Shown piece after piece: positions 17,032-25,247 of a stretch of DNA of 64,000 nucleotides. The translations under genes were made by a program, and so were the position numbers. The stretch spans positions 62,001 to 126,000 of the forward strand of contig JBAZOO010000004.1 in NCBI GenBank assembly GCA_041648735.1, read 5' to 3'. The notes below the pieces were generated by a model. It did no database searches and was not told where the DNA came from. It saw nothing but the letters and a program-made list of their open reading frames with translations. This DNA is from JBAZOO01 sp041648735 (lineage in GTDB: Bacteria > Verrucomicrobiota > Lentisphaeria > Oligosphaerales > CAITYL01). Numbering within the stretch: position 1 is the stretch's first letter; the number at the start of each line of letters is the position of its first letter.

Positions 17032-18762
17032 GTGAAGCCGCTCGAGACGCCAGTATGGGAATTGCCTGAAGTCGCATCCGCTCATGTCCAAGCCCTGCAA
17101 GAGGCGGGAGGGCTCTCCCGCCCCTTGGCCTTGGTCCTGGCGTGCCGGGGCGTCGGGCCGGAGACGATTGGCAGCTTCCTGCAGCCCAGCCTGCGGAACC
17201 TGACGGATCCCTATCTGCTGCCGGGCACGGCCGCCGCCGCGCAACGGCTTTGGCTGGCCATCAGCCGCGGGGAGCCGATCCTCATCCACGGGGACTACGA
17301 CACCGACGGGATCACCGCCGCGGTGCTGCTGGCCTGGTGCCTCCGCCAGAATGGCGCCCGGGTCGAGTGCTTCCTGCCCCATCGCCTGGACGATGGCTAC
17401 GGCCTGACCCCGGAGTCGGTGGCGAAGGCCTGCCAGGACCACCCGTTCCCCCTGCTGGTCACCGTTGATTGCGGCATCAACAGCTACGAGGCGATCCGCC
17501 ATGCCCGCGACCGCGGCATGGACGTGATCGTCACCGACCATCATGAGCCGGGGGTGGAGCTGCCGGCGGCCAACGTGGTCATCAATCCCAAGCTGCCCGG
17601 GGGGCCACCGGAGCTGTACGACCTGGCCGGCGTCGGCGTCGCCTTCAAGCTCTGCCATGCCTTCCTCAAATATGGGCGCGAGCAGGGGCTCGGGGGGATG
17701 GCCACCGACTTGCGCAACGTCCTGGACCTGGTGGCGCTCGGCACGGTGGCGGACATCGTGCCGCTCTTGCGGGAGAACCGCTGCCTCGTCCGCCACGGCC
17801 TGCAGATCCTTTCCGGCCAGCAGCGGCCCGGCGTCCGCGCCCTCTGCGAAATCAGCGGCCTGGGCGAGGCGGAGAGCATCCGCGCCGCCGACATCACCTT
17901 CAAGCTCGCCCCGCGCATCAACGCCGCCGGCCGGCTCGGGGATCCCATGGAATCCATGCGCCTGCTGGACTCGCGCGGGATGAATGACGCCATGCCCCTC
18001 GCCCAAGGACTGGACGCGAAGAACCGGGAGCGGCAGCAGCTCGAAGAGCAGGCGCTGGTGGCGGCGGAGGCGCAGATCGCCGACCGCATCCGCCTGGCGG
18101 AGCGCCGCGCCATCGCCGTCTGGGACGCCCACTGGCCGCAGGGGGTCATTGGCATTGTCGCCTCCCGCCTGGTCCGCCACTACCACCGCCCCTGCGTGGT
18201 GCTGACCTTGGACGCCGCCGGGCAGTGGCGCGGCTCGGTCCGCAGCGTGCGCCGGGTCAACATCGTCCAGGTGCTGGAGCAATGCCAGCGGCACTTGATC
18301 CGGTTCGGCGGCCATCCCATGGCGGCCGGCCTTTCCGTGGCGCCGGAGCGGCTGGAGGCGTTCGATGCGGCCTTCGAGGCCGCCGTCCGCCAGCTCCTGG
18401 GCGCGGAGGGGCTGCATCCCAGCCTGGACATCTGTGGCGAGATCGGCTTGGCCGAGATTGACGAGCTGGCGGTCAACGAGCTGGGGGAGCTGGAGCCGTT
18501 CGGCCACAGCAATCCGGAGCCGCTGTTCCTGAGCCGCCGCGTCGCCCCCGAGCGGATCCTGCCCGCCGGCCGCAACCATGCCCGCGGCACGGTCAGCGAC
18601 CAGAGCCGCGGCCGCCATCCCTTCATCCTCTTCGGCAAGGTGCCCGCCGAACTGCCGCCGCCGCCGTGGGACATCGTCTACACCCCCCGCTTCAACCTCT
18701 ACAACGGCAACCGCCAGATCCAGCTTCAGCTCCATGACCTGCGCACGGCCGCCGGCGGCTGA
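17032..18762 (+). CDS. recJ: Single-stranded-DNA exonuclease RecJ
   Basis: From the GTG at 17032 the product is 576 aa, the size of E. coli RecJ. It degrades single-stranded DNA 5' to 3' in recombination and mismatch repair. DHH-family motifs are DYDTDG (residues 88-93, metal ligands), TVDCG and TDHHEPG (Asp169-His170-His171). The DHHA1 part carries GSVRS and RFGGHPMAAG, and an OB fold follows. The frame is open to an ATG at 16951, but that start sits against the previous stop and adds a non-RecJ extension. A TATAGT box at 17001-17006 may be its -10. Confidence 0.93.
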   Translation: MKPLETPVWELPEVASAHVQALQEAGGLSRPLALVLACRGVGPETIGSFLQPSLRNLTDPYLLPGTAAAAQRLWLAISRGEPILIHGDYDTDGITAAVLLAWCLRQNGARVECFLPHRLDDGYGLTPESVAKACQDHPFPLLVTVDCGINSYEAIRHARDRGMDVIVTDHHEPGVELPAANVVINPKLPGGPPELYDLAGVGVAFKLCHAFLKYGREQGLGGMATDLRNVLDLVALGTVADIVPLLRENRCLVRHGLQILSGQQRPGVRALCEISGLGEAESIRAADITFKLAPRINAAGRLGDPMESMRLLDSRGMNDAMPLAQGLDAKNRERQQLEEQALVAAEAQIADRIRLAERRAIAVWDAHWPQGVIGIVASRLVRHYHRPCVVLTLDAAGQWRGSVRSVRRVNIVQVLEQCQRHLIRFGGHPMAAGLSVAPERLEAFDAAFEAAVRQLLGAEGLHPSLDICGEIGLAEIDELAVNELGELEPFGHSNPEPLFLSRRVAPERILPAGRNHARGTVSDQSRGRHPFILFGKVPAELPPPPWDIVYTPRFNLYNGNRQIQLQLHDLRTAAGG

Positions 18763-18792
18763 ACGCGGCTTCCGGCGGGGAGGATTGGGAAG

Positions 18793-19329
18793 ATGCGTCC
18801 AATGAAACCGCCGCCGACCCCGACGGCCGATGCCTGCCGGGAACGGGCCCTGGCCTTGCTGGCCCGCCGCGCCCATAGCCGCGCGGAGCTGGAGCGGAAA
18901 CTGCTCCGGGCCGGCTTCCCCCCCGCCAGCATCCGCCCGGCCTTGGACGCCCTGGCGGCCGCCCGGCTGGTGGATGACCGGCTCTTCGCCGAACAACTGC
19001 TGGCCGAAAAGCGCGAGACCCGCGCCTGGGGCACCGCCCGCCTGCGCCTCGAACTCCGCAAGCGCGGCGTCGCCCGCGAGATCGGCGACGAACTGCTCGC
19101 CGGACCGGCCGCCGATCCCGACGCGGAGCTGGAGCGGGCCTGCGAAGCCGCTTCCCGATTCCTCCGCCTGCGCCGGGCCCGCCGCCGGCCACCGGAGGAG
19201 CCGCGCCGCGAGCGCGCCGCCCTTGGCCGCTTCCTCGCCGCCCGCGGCTACGATGCCGCCACCTGCCGCCAGGCGATGGAACGGCTTGGCCGCGCCGCCG
19301 CCGGGGACGACGCGGCGGACGCCGGATAG
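18793..19329 (+). CDS. recX: Regulatory protein RecX
   Basis: The 178-aa protein belongs to the RecX family, which modulates RecA filaments. It has three tandem three-helix units: the first contains ALALLARRAHSRAELERKLL, the second RLVDDRLFAEQLLAEKRE with WGTARLRLELRKRGV, and the third is more divergent and Arg-rich. GGGGAGGA upstream is a good ribosome-binding site. It lies 30 nt after recJ in the same direction, so it forms a DNA-repair pair. Confidence 0.88.
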   Translation: MRPMKPPPTPTADACRERALALLARRAHSRAELERKLLRAGFPPASIRPALDALAAARLVDDRLFAEQLLAEKRETRAWGTARLRLELRKRGVAREIGDELLAGPAADPDAELERACEAASRFLRLRRARRRPPEEPRRERAALGRFLAARGYDAATCRQAMERLGRAAAGDDAADAG

Positions 19330-19330
19330 C

Positions 19331-20215
19331 TCACTCGATGTTCTGGACCTGCTCGCGCAGCCGCTCCAGGTCAGCCTTCAGCTCCAGCGCCTGGTGGACG
19401 ATCGCCGTCTCCGCCGTCTTCGCCGCCAGGGTGTTGATCTCGCGCCCCATTTCCTGGCAGAGGAAATCCAGGGCGCGCCCCACCGGCTCCGGCTTGGCCA
19501 TGGTCTCGGCCAGTTGCCCAAGGTGGCTCTCCAGGCGGATGACCTCCTCGTTGATGTCGCTGCGTTCGGCCCAGAAGGCCACTTCCTTGGCCAGCCGTTC
19601 GTCCATGACCTCCAGATGCAGCCCCAGCAGCCGCACCCGCTCCAGCAGCCGGTCGCGGCAGTTGACCAAGGATTCGTCGGTCCGCTCCCGGATGCGGGCC
19701 ACGGCCTCCACCATCCGGCGGCGGATCGCCTCCAGGTCCGCGTGCAGCCGCTCCCCTTCCCGCGCCTGCATTGCGCGGACGGCGGCAACCGCCTGGTCGA
19801 AGGCGGCGAAGCTCAGCGCCTCCAGAACCTCCCCGCGGCCGCCGGCGCCGGCTTCCAGCACGGCCCCGGGGATCGCCGCAACGTCGCGCAACGTCAACGG
19901 CTGCAACGGAATCCCCACCTGTTCGGCCACCTGCCGCCACTGGCGGGCGAGCGCGCCGATGAGGGCCGGATTGAGCGCGACGCCGGCCGGCAGCGGCGAG
20001 TCGGGCGGGTATTCCACGCTGAAGACGGCGGCGTAGGCGCCCCGGCCGAGCTGCCGTTGGGCGTGGGCCCGGAGCGGGGTTTCGAGGCTGCCCAGCCCCG
20101 CCGGCAGGGTCAGCCGCAAATCCAGTTGCTTCCGGTTGACCGCCGCCAGCTCCACGCGGACGCGGATCCCGTTCCGGACCGCTTCGCCGCCGCCAAACCC
20201 TGTCATGCTGCGCAT
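19331..20215 (-). CDS. YicC family protein (endoribonuclease YicC-like)
   Basis: The 294-aa protein starts MRSMTGFG, the hallmark of YicC. It also has the VELAAVNRKQLDLRL block, a central coiled-coil helical region and the C-terminal DFLCQEMGREINTLAAKT signature followed by LELKADLERLREQVQNIE. YicC proteins are RNases linked to small-RNA turnover in E. coli. The start at 20215 is set by the conserved N-terminus and an AGGAAAGGG ribosome-binding site; the frame is open to 20266. It ends only one base from the recX stop (convergent). Confidence 0.92.
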   Translation of the reverse strand: MRSMTGFGGGEAVRNGIRVRVELAAVNRKQLDLRLTLPAGLGSLETPLRAHAQRQLGRGAYAAVFSVEYPPDSPLPAGVALNPALIGALARQWRQVAEQVGIPLQPLTLRDVAAIPGAVLEAGAGGRGEVLEALSFAAFDQAVAAVRAMQAREGERLHADLEAIRRRMVEAVARIRERTDESLVNCRDRLLERVRLLGLHLEVMDERLAKEVAFWAERSDINEEVIRLESHLGQLAETMAKPEPVGRALDFLCQEMGREINTLAAKTAETAIVHQALELKADLERLREQVQNIE

Positions 20216-20356
20216 CGGGCACCCTTTCCTAATCGCGGCCTTGCTCCCTTGCCGCCGGGGTACCATATCACGGCAAAGCCGGGCCGGCGGGGCAAGGGGC
20301 CGGCCGCCGCGGGCGGGTGCCGGGCGGCGGCTGGTGGCTGGCGGGGAGCCGTCCCC

Positions 20357-21694
20357 TTACCGGCCGGCGGTGCGCGCCGGGAGCGGCCGCGGCGCGGGTG
20401 TGGCGCCATGGTGCGGCGCCCGGCCGTGGCCGCGGGCGGCAAAGCCGCCGCGGGGCGCGGGGCCGCCGCCCGCCGGCCCGTGCCGGGGGGCCGCCGCCGG
20501 CCGTGCCGGATAGGGGCGGCGCGGCGGCAGGGGCGGCCGGGCGAACTCCGTCCGGTGCTGTTCCGCGGGCGCGGCCTGGTAGTCGAAGCCGGCAAGCCGG
20601 CGTTGCTCGAGGCGCATTTTGAGGACGCGCTCGATGGCGCGGACCATCTCCTGGTCTTCCGCCGTGGTCAGGGTGAAGGCGTCGCCGGTGCGGGCGGCCC
20701 GGCCGGTGCGGCCGATCCGGTGGGTGTAGGCCTCCACCGTGTCCGGCATGTCGTAGTTGATGACATGGGAGACGCGGGAGACATCGATGCCGCGCGCCGC
20801 GATGTCGGTGGCGACCAGGATCTGGTGGGTGCCGGCGCGGAACCCGTCCATGGCCGCCTGCCGCCGGTTCTGCGACAGGTTCCCTTGGATGGAGGCCGCC
20901 TTGAACCCGGCCTTCTCAAGCTGCTCCCCCAGCCGCTTGGCCCGGTGCTTGGTGCGGGTGAAGATGAGGACCGACTCGGTGTCCGTCCCCTTCAGCAGCG
21001 CCAGCAGCAGCGGGGTCTTCAGGTGCTGGGGCACGGGGTAGAGCGCGTGCGCCACCGTCGCCGCCGGCGTCCCGGCCCCGGCCTGGATGGTGACCGGCTC
21101 CCGCAGCACGTCCGTCGCCAAGGCATGGATTTCACTGGGCATGGTGGCGGAGAAAAGCAGCGTCTGCCGGGCCGCCGGCAGCCGGCGGATGATCTGGCGG
21201 AGGGCCGGCAGGAACCCCATGTCGAACATCTGGTCCGCCTCGTCGAGCACCAGGGTCTCGACCCGGTCCAGGCGGGCCGTGCCCTGGCCGAGGTGATCCA
21301 GGAGTCGGCCCGGGCAGGCGACCACGATCTCCGCGCCGGCGCGGAGCTGGCGGACCTGCGGGACGGCGCTCACGCCGCCGTACACCACGGCGCTGCGGAG
21401 TCCGCAGGCGCGGCCCAGCGTGGTGAAGGCGTCATGGATTTGGTTGGCCAGTTCGCGGGTCGGGGCGAGGACGAGGGCGCGGACATGCCCGCGCGGGCCG
21501 TCCAGGAGCCGGTGGAGGATCGGCAGCGCAAAGGCGGCCGTCTTGCCGGTGCCGGTCTGGGCAAGCCCCATGACGTCGCGCCCCTGCAAGACGGCGGGGA
21601 TCGCTTCGGCCTGGATCGGCGTCGGCTGGCTGTAGCCGGCGGTGCTGACCCCGGCCATGACGTGGGAATGGAGACGGAAGGCGGTGAAACCCAT
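20357..21694 (-). CDS. DEAD-box ATP-dependent RNA helicase, RhlE-like
   Basis: The 445-aa protein has the full DEAD-box set: Q motif (GYSQPTPIQ), Walker A AQTGTGKT (45-52), PTRELA, DEAD (151-154), SAT, and the HRIGRTGR motif VI. The tail (about residues 375-445) is a Pro/Arg/Gly/His-rich disordered extension, as in RhlE/CsdA-like proteins that act in ribosome assembly and mRNA decay. A promoter with TATATT lies about 70 nt upstream, leaving a leader compatible with cold-shock-type control, which is inference. Confidence 0.93.
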   Translation of the reverse strand: MGFTAFRLHSHVMAGVSTAGYSQPTPIQAEAIPAVLQGRDVMGLAQTGTGKTAAFALPILHRLLDGPRGHVRALVLAPTRELANQIHDAFTTLGRACGLRSAVVYGGVSAVPQVRQLRAGAEIVVACPGRLLDHLGQGTARLDRVETLVLDEADQMFDMGFLPALRQIIRRLPAARQTLLFSATMPSEIHALATDVLREPVTIQAGAGTPAATVAHALYPVPQHLKTPLLLALLKGTDTESVLIFTRTKHRAKRLGEQLEKAGFKAASIQGNLSQNRRQAAMDGFRAGTHQILVATDIAARGIDVSRVSHVINYDMPDTVEAYTHRIGRTGRAARTGDAFTLTTAEDQEMVRAIERVLKMRLEQRRLAGFDYQAAPAEQHRTEFARPPLPPRRPYPARPAAAPRHGPAGGGPAPRGGFAARGHGRAPHHGATPAPRPLPARTAGR

Positions 21695-21766
21695 GCTGAT
21701 GGTGCCCCTTGGCTGCTTTGATTTGGAGCCAAGTCACACTCTCAGCCCGTACACAAGAAAGACTTT

Positions 21767-21794
21767 AATATAGCATCCCAAGCGGGAATTGCAC
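21767..21794 (-). promoter_or_regulatory. Probable promoter of the DEAD-box helicase gene
   Basis: On the minus strand GTGCAA (21789-21794), 16 nt, TATATT (21767-21772). The -35 box has one mismatch from the TTGCAA form seen elsewhere. Confidence 0.4.
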
Positions 21795-21832
21795 CCGCTG
21801 CCGGCGGTTCCGGGGCGGCTGCGGCCAAGGGG

Positions 21833-21861
21833 TTGCCGTCCGGATTCCGCCATGCTACAGT
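21833..21861 (+). promoter_or_regulatory. Probable promoter of the DUF2934 gene
   Basis: TTGCCG (21833-21838), 17 nt, TACAGT (21856-21861), about 70 nt before the start at 21931. Confidence 0.5.
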
Positions 21862-21930
21862 CCGATAGTTGCGGGATCGTTCGGGAACCGCGGCTTGGTG
21901 TCGAACCGGCAATGGCCTGGGGAGGCAGAG

Positions 21931-22164
21931 ATGAAAAGACGCGAAGAACTCAAGCGGCTGGCCTACGAACTCTTTGAAAAGGGCGGCCGGAGTCACGGCC
22001 GGGAGATGGAGCACTGGCTTGAGGCCGAGCGGCTGCTCCGGGCCAGGCAGGAGGCGGAGCAGGCAAGGGATGTTGAGGCGGCCGTCGCCAAGGAGCGGAA
22101 AGAGCTGCATCATGAGCGCTCGGATGCCAGGTGGCACGAGGCCAGGAAAACCGGCAAGGGGTGA
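21931..22164 (+). CDS. Small DUF2934 protein
   Basis: The 77-aa product fits DUF2934: the motif AYELFEKGGRSHGREMEHWL (about residues 9-28) followed by EAERLL is the core of that family. The rest is a highly charged Glu/Lys/Arg helix. A GGGGAGG ribosome-binding site precedes the ATG. The function of the family is unknown. It is a single-gene unit with its own promoter. Confidence 0.75.
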   Translation: MKRREELKRLAYELFEKGGRSHGREMEHWLEAERLLRARQEAEQARDVEAAVAKERKELHHERSDARWHEARKTGKG

Positions 22165-22333
22165 CAGCAAAAAGTCGGGGGGCGGGGCCTGCCGCCAGTT
22201 GCCGGCAAAGGGCCAGGCGTAGCGCTCCGCCCGCCGGCTTGGCCATGGCAGGGCTGGCCGCACCGTCGCCAAGCCCGGCGGCGGCGTCTCCACCGGCATC
22301 CCCTCCCGGCCGTGGGCCAGGCCCGCTTCGAGG

Positions 22334-22355
22334 GCCCGCGATGGCCATCGCGGGC
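22334..22355. repeat. Perfect 22-bp palindrome
   Basis: GCCCGCGATGG and its exact reverse complement meet with no spacer. It lies in the 284-nt gap between the DUF2934 gene and the OmpA-type gene, about 17 nt before the -35 box of the latter. No T-run follows, so an operator is as likely as a hairpin. Confidence 0.55.
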
Positions 22356-22371
22356 GTTCGCGATATTGGAT

Positions 22372-22400
22372 TTGACCTTTGGATTCCGGCATGGCATAGT
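22372..22400 (+). promoter_or_regulatory. Promoter of the OmpA-type gene
   Basis: TTGACC (22372-22377), 17 nt, CATAGT (22395-22400), about 48 nt before the start at 22449. Confidence 0.55.
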
Positions 22401-22448
22401 CCCCGGCGTCCTTGGGCCGTGGCGGCCCGGAACGCGAAGGGGCTGACC

Positions 22449-23219
22449 ATGAAGCTGCCGGCTTGGCTGTGGGGACTGTTGTTCGTGCTCTTTGCCGCGC
22501 TGGGGGTCTGTGGCTATTTCCTGGCGCGCCAGCAGCGGGATTTGCGGGCGGCGCGGGCGGCGGGCGCCGACTTGGCGGCGGAGCTGGCGCGGGCCCAGGA
22601 GGCCAACGCCGGGCTGGCCCAGGCGGTGGCGGCGCGGGAGGATGCGCTCAGCGAGCTGCGCGAGAAGCAGGCTTCGGCGGCCCGCGCCCGTGACCGGCTC
22701 GAAGAAGAGATGCGCCAAGCCCTGGCCAGCCGGGAGGTGGCGATTTCCGAGCTGCAAGGGAAGCTGACCATCGACATCCTCGACCGGATCCTGTTCGCCT
22801 CGGGCGAGGCGGAGCTGACGCCGGAGGGCGCCGCCGTCCTGCGCCAGGTCGCCGCGGTGTTGCGGCGGTATCCGGGGCGCCAGGCCATGGTGTTCGGCCA
22901 TACCGACAACGTGCCGATCCGCGGCGCGCTCGCCGCCCGGCAGCCGACGAACTGGGAGCTGGCGGCGGCCCGGGCCACGGCGGCGGTGCGGTTCCTGGCG
23001 GAACAGGCGGGGGTGGATCCCCGCCGGCTGGCGGCGGCCGCCTGTGGCGAATTCCGGCCGGTGGCCGACAACGGCACGGCGGCGGGGCGGGCCCGCAACC
23101 GGCGTATCGAGCTGGTGGTGATGCCCGAGGAGCTGCTGCCCGCCGAGCCGGGCGTTGCGGAGTCCGCGGCCCCGGCGCCGGCGCCATCGCCCGCGTCGCC
23201 ACCGCCACCGGTGCCGTGA
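22449..23219 (+). CDS. OmpA/MotB-domain envelope protein
   Basis: The 256-aa protein has an N-terminal membrane segment (WLWGLLFVLFAALGVCGYFLA, residues 6-26), a coiled coil (about 27-105), and a C-terminal OmpA/MotB peptidoglycan-binding domain with LFASGEAELTPEG, VFGHTDNVPI, NWELAAARATAAVRFL and GRARNRRIELVV. A Pro/Ala tail ends it. It should anchor the inner membrane to peptidoglycan. It does not look like a flagellar MotB, since it lacks the proton-channel Asp in the membrane helix. It converges with the exopolysaccharide operon (3-nt gap). Confidence 0.88.
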   Translation: MKLPAWLWGLLFVLFAALGVCGYFLARQQRDLRAARAAGADLAAELARAQEANAGLAQAVAAREDALSELREKQASAARARDRLEEEMRQALASREVAISELQGKLTIDILDRILFASGEAELTPEGAAVLRQVAAVLRRYPGRQAMVFGHTDNVPIRGALAARQPTNWELAAARATAAVRFLAEQAGVDPRRLAAAACGEFRPVADNGTAAGRARNRRIELVVMPEELLPAEPGVAESAAPAPAPSPASPPPPVP

Positions 23220-23222
23220 GCG

Positions 23223-25247
23223 TCATTCCGGGTTGGGGGCGGGCGTTTCGAAGGTTTGGCGCAGCAGTTGCTGGGCCCGGGGGGCGAGGGAGGGCTGGAG
23301 CTTGACCGCCCGGTCGAGCGCCGCCGCCGTCTGGCCGGGGTTGCCGGCCGCGAGTTCCGCCTTGGCGAGGAAGAGCCAGAGGCGCGGATCGGCGGGGTTG
23401 CCGGCCGCGGCCTGGCGGAAGGCGCGCAGGGCGAGCGCCCCTTGGGCGGGGTTGCCGGCGGCGGTCCACGGGCCGCGGTCGAGGGGGGGTGGGGCGGGGG
23501 GTGCCGCTTCCGCCGCGCTGGCGGCCGGTTGAAGGCGGGTGCCGAACTCGTACCAGAGGCTCCAGTCGCTGGGGGCGAGGGCGAGGGCTTCGCGGAGCCG
23601 CGGCCAGGGAGTGCCTGTCCAGCCGCCGCCGGTGGCCAGTTCGGGTGCCGGCAGCCGGGCAAAGCGGATGCCGGTGAGGAGCGCCAGCAGCAGGAGCCCG
23701 GAGGCGGCGAGGGCGGCCATGCGGGTGCCCGCGGCGGCCGATGGGCGGGCATCGGGTTCGGGGAGGCCGAGGGCGAGGAGGCCACCGGCGAGGGCGGCGT
23801 TGAGGGGGATGCGCAGGGCGAAATCGGTGGCGGCGTGGACGAGGATCACGGTGCCGGCCCCGAGGGCGGCGGCGCGGAGGGCGGGGGGGAGAGTGCCATG
23901 GAGTTCCCGCCGGCGGGCGGCAGCCGGCGGGGGGCGGCCACCCTTGAGGACGAGGGCGAGCCAGCCGCTGGCGAGGGCGCCAGCCAGGGCCAGGCCGGCC
24001 AGCCCCGCGTCGGCCAGGAGCTGGACGTATTCGTTTTCGGCATAGAAGGGCAGGGTGCCGCCGGGCACGCGTTTGTGGATGGGGAAGAGGACGTGGAAGC
24101 TTTCCAGCCCGCCGCCGGCGAGGGGGAAGCGGCGCCAGAGCCGGCCGCTGGCCCGCCAGTTGTCGGCCCGGGTCCCGAACGAGCTGTCGCGCAGCGGTTG
24201 GCGGAGGGTGTCGAGCCGGCGTTGGACGGTTTCCGCGGGCAGCAGGAAGAGGAGGAGCAGGGCGGCAATGGCGAGGAGTACGGCCGCGGTGGGGAGGGTG
24301 TGGCGCCGGCCGTGGAGGCAGAGGAAGGCGGTGAGGATGGTGCCGGCAAGGAAGGCGACGGTGCCGCCGCGGGATTCGGAGAGGAACACCAGGGCGGCGA
24401 GCGTCAGGAAGCAGATGCCGGCGAGGATGCGGCCCGCGATTCGCCAAGGGCGGCCGGCACGGGCCGCGGGCGTGTCCGGCGCGGCGTGGGCGGCGAGGGC
24501 GAGGGCGGGCATGGCGAGCATGGCGGCGCAGGAGGCGAAGTGGTTGCGGTTGACGAAGGGCCAGATGGAGCTGGTGGTGCGGACTTTGTCGAACCAGGTG
24601 AACAGCCAGGGGAGGTGTGGTGCCGCCGCCGTGGCGGTGGCGCCGGCGGCGGGCTGGCTGTGCTGCCGGAGCAGGCCGAGGAGCAGCAGGGCGGTGGCGG
24701 CGGGCAGCAGGATCCAGAGCAGGCGGAGGCGCTGGCGGCCGGCCAGGCCGGCGGTGAGCCGGGCGCAGGCCAGGGCGAGGATCAGGAGGAGGAGGCAGCG
24801 CAGGGTGCCGGGGGTGTTGAGCGAGAGCCGGACGGCGGCGGCGGCTTTGCCGGTTGGCGGCGGTGCGGACTCCGCAAGGAAGGCGGTGGCGGTGCTGAAC
24901 AGGGTTTGCCGGTCCTGGCCGGCCAGGAAGGCCAAGGCCGGGGGCAGCGGGAGCGTCGTGAGGAAGAACCAGCCGAGGCCTGCCAGGGCAGTGAGGCCGG
25001 CGGCGGCGAGGAGGCGGCCGCGGGCGGGCGGCGGGGCGAGCAGGGTGGCCCCGGCGGCGGCGGCGGCGATCCAGGGCAAGGTCTGGGGTTCAATGCCGCC
25101 GGTGGTGGCGGCCAGCCAGGCGAGGAGCAGCAGGAGGACGGTGGCGGCGGGGAGGTGCCGGGGAGCGCGGGCGTTCCGCGGAACCCCAAGTTGGGGCGCG
25201 CGGGGGGCGGAACGCCCGGTGCCGCTTTCCGCCGTGGCTTCGGTCAT
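23223..25247 (-). CDS. O-antigen ligase/polymerase-like membrane protein with C-terminal TPR
   Basis: The 674-aa protein has about a dozen hydrophobic segments and the Wzy_C/WaaL signature elements: a periplasmic loop with FVNRNHFASCAAML, SESRGGTVAFLAG, and GGGLESFHVLFPI. The last 150 residues are a TPR-like region (ALRAFRQAAAGNPADPRLWL and following). It would polymerise or ligate surface polysaccharide in the inner membrane. Its start overlaps the end of the Wzc-like gene by 4 nt, making it the last gene of the exopolysaccharide operon. Confidence 0.85.
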   Translation of the reverse strand: MTEATAESGTGRSAPRAPQLGVPRNARAPRHLPAATVLLLLLAWLAATTGGIEPQTLPWIAAAAAGATLLAPPPARGRLLAAAGLTALAGLGWFFLTTLPLPPALAFLAGQDRQTLFSTATAFLAESAPPPTGKAAAAVRLSLNTPGTLRCLLLLILALACARLTAGLAGRQRLRLLWILLPAATALLLLGLLRQHSQPAAGATATAAAPHLPWLFTWFDKVRTTSSIWPFVNRNHFASCAAMLAMPALALAAHAAPDTPAARAGRPWRIAGRILAGICFLTLAALVFLSESRGGTVAFLAGTILTAFLCLHGRRHTLPTAAVLLAIAALLLLFLLPAETVQRRLDTLRQPLRDSSFGTRADNWRASGRLWRRFPLAGGGLESFHVLFPIHKRVPGGTLPFYAENEYVQLLADAGLAGLALAGALASGWLALVLKGGRPPPAAARRRELHGTLPPALRAAALGAGTVILVHAATDFALRIPLNAALAGGLLALGLPEPDARPSAAAGTRMAALAASGLLLLALLTGIRFARLPAPELATGGGWTGTPWPRLREALALAPSDWSLWYEFGTRLQPAASAAEAAPPAPPPLDRGPWTAAGNPAQGALALRAFRQAAAGNPADPRLWLFLAKAELAAGNPGQTAAALDRAVKLQPSLAPRAQQLLRQTFETPAPNPE

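Noticed and set aside
18830..21721. 963-aa plus-strand open frame across recX, yicC and the helicase
   Set aside because: It is a shadow of three recognised genes on either strand; no family motif is seen.
22165..22448. Additional gene between the DUF2934 and OmpA-type genes
   Set aside because: The open frames lack ribosome-binding sites and recognisable sequence; the gap contains a palindrome and a promoter instead.
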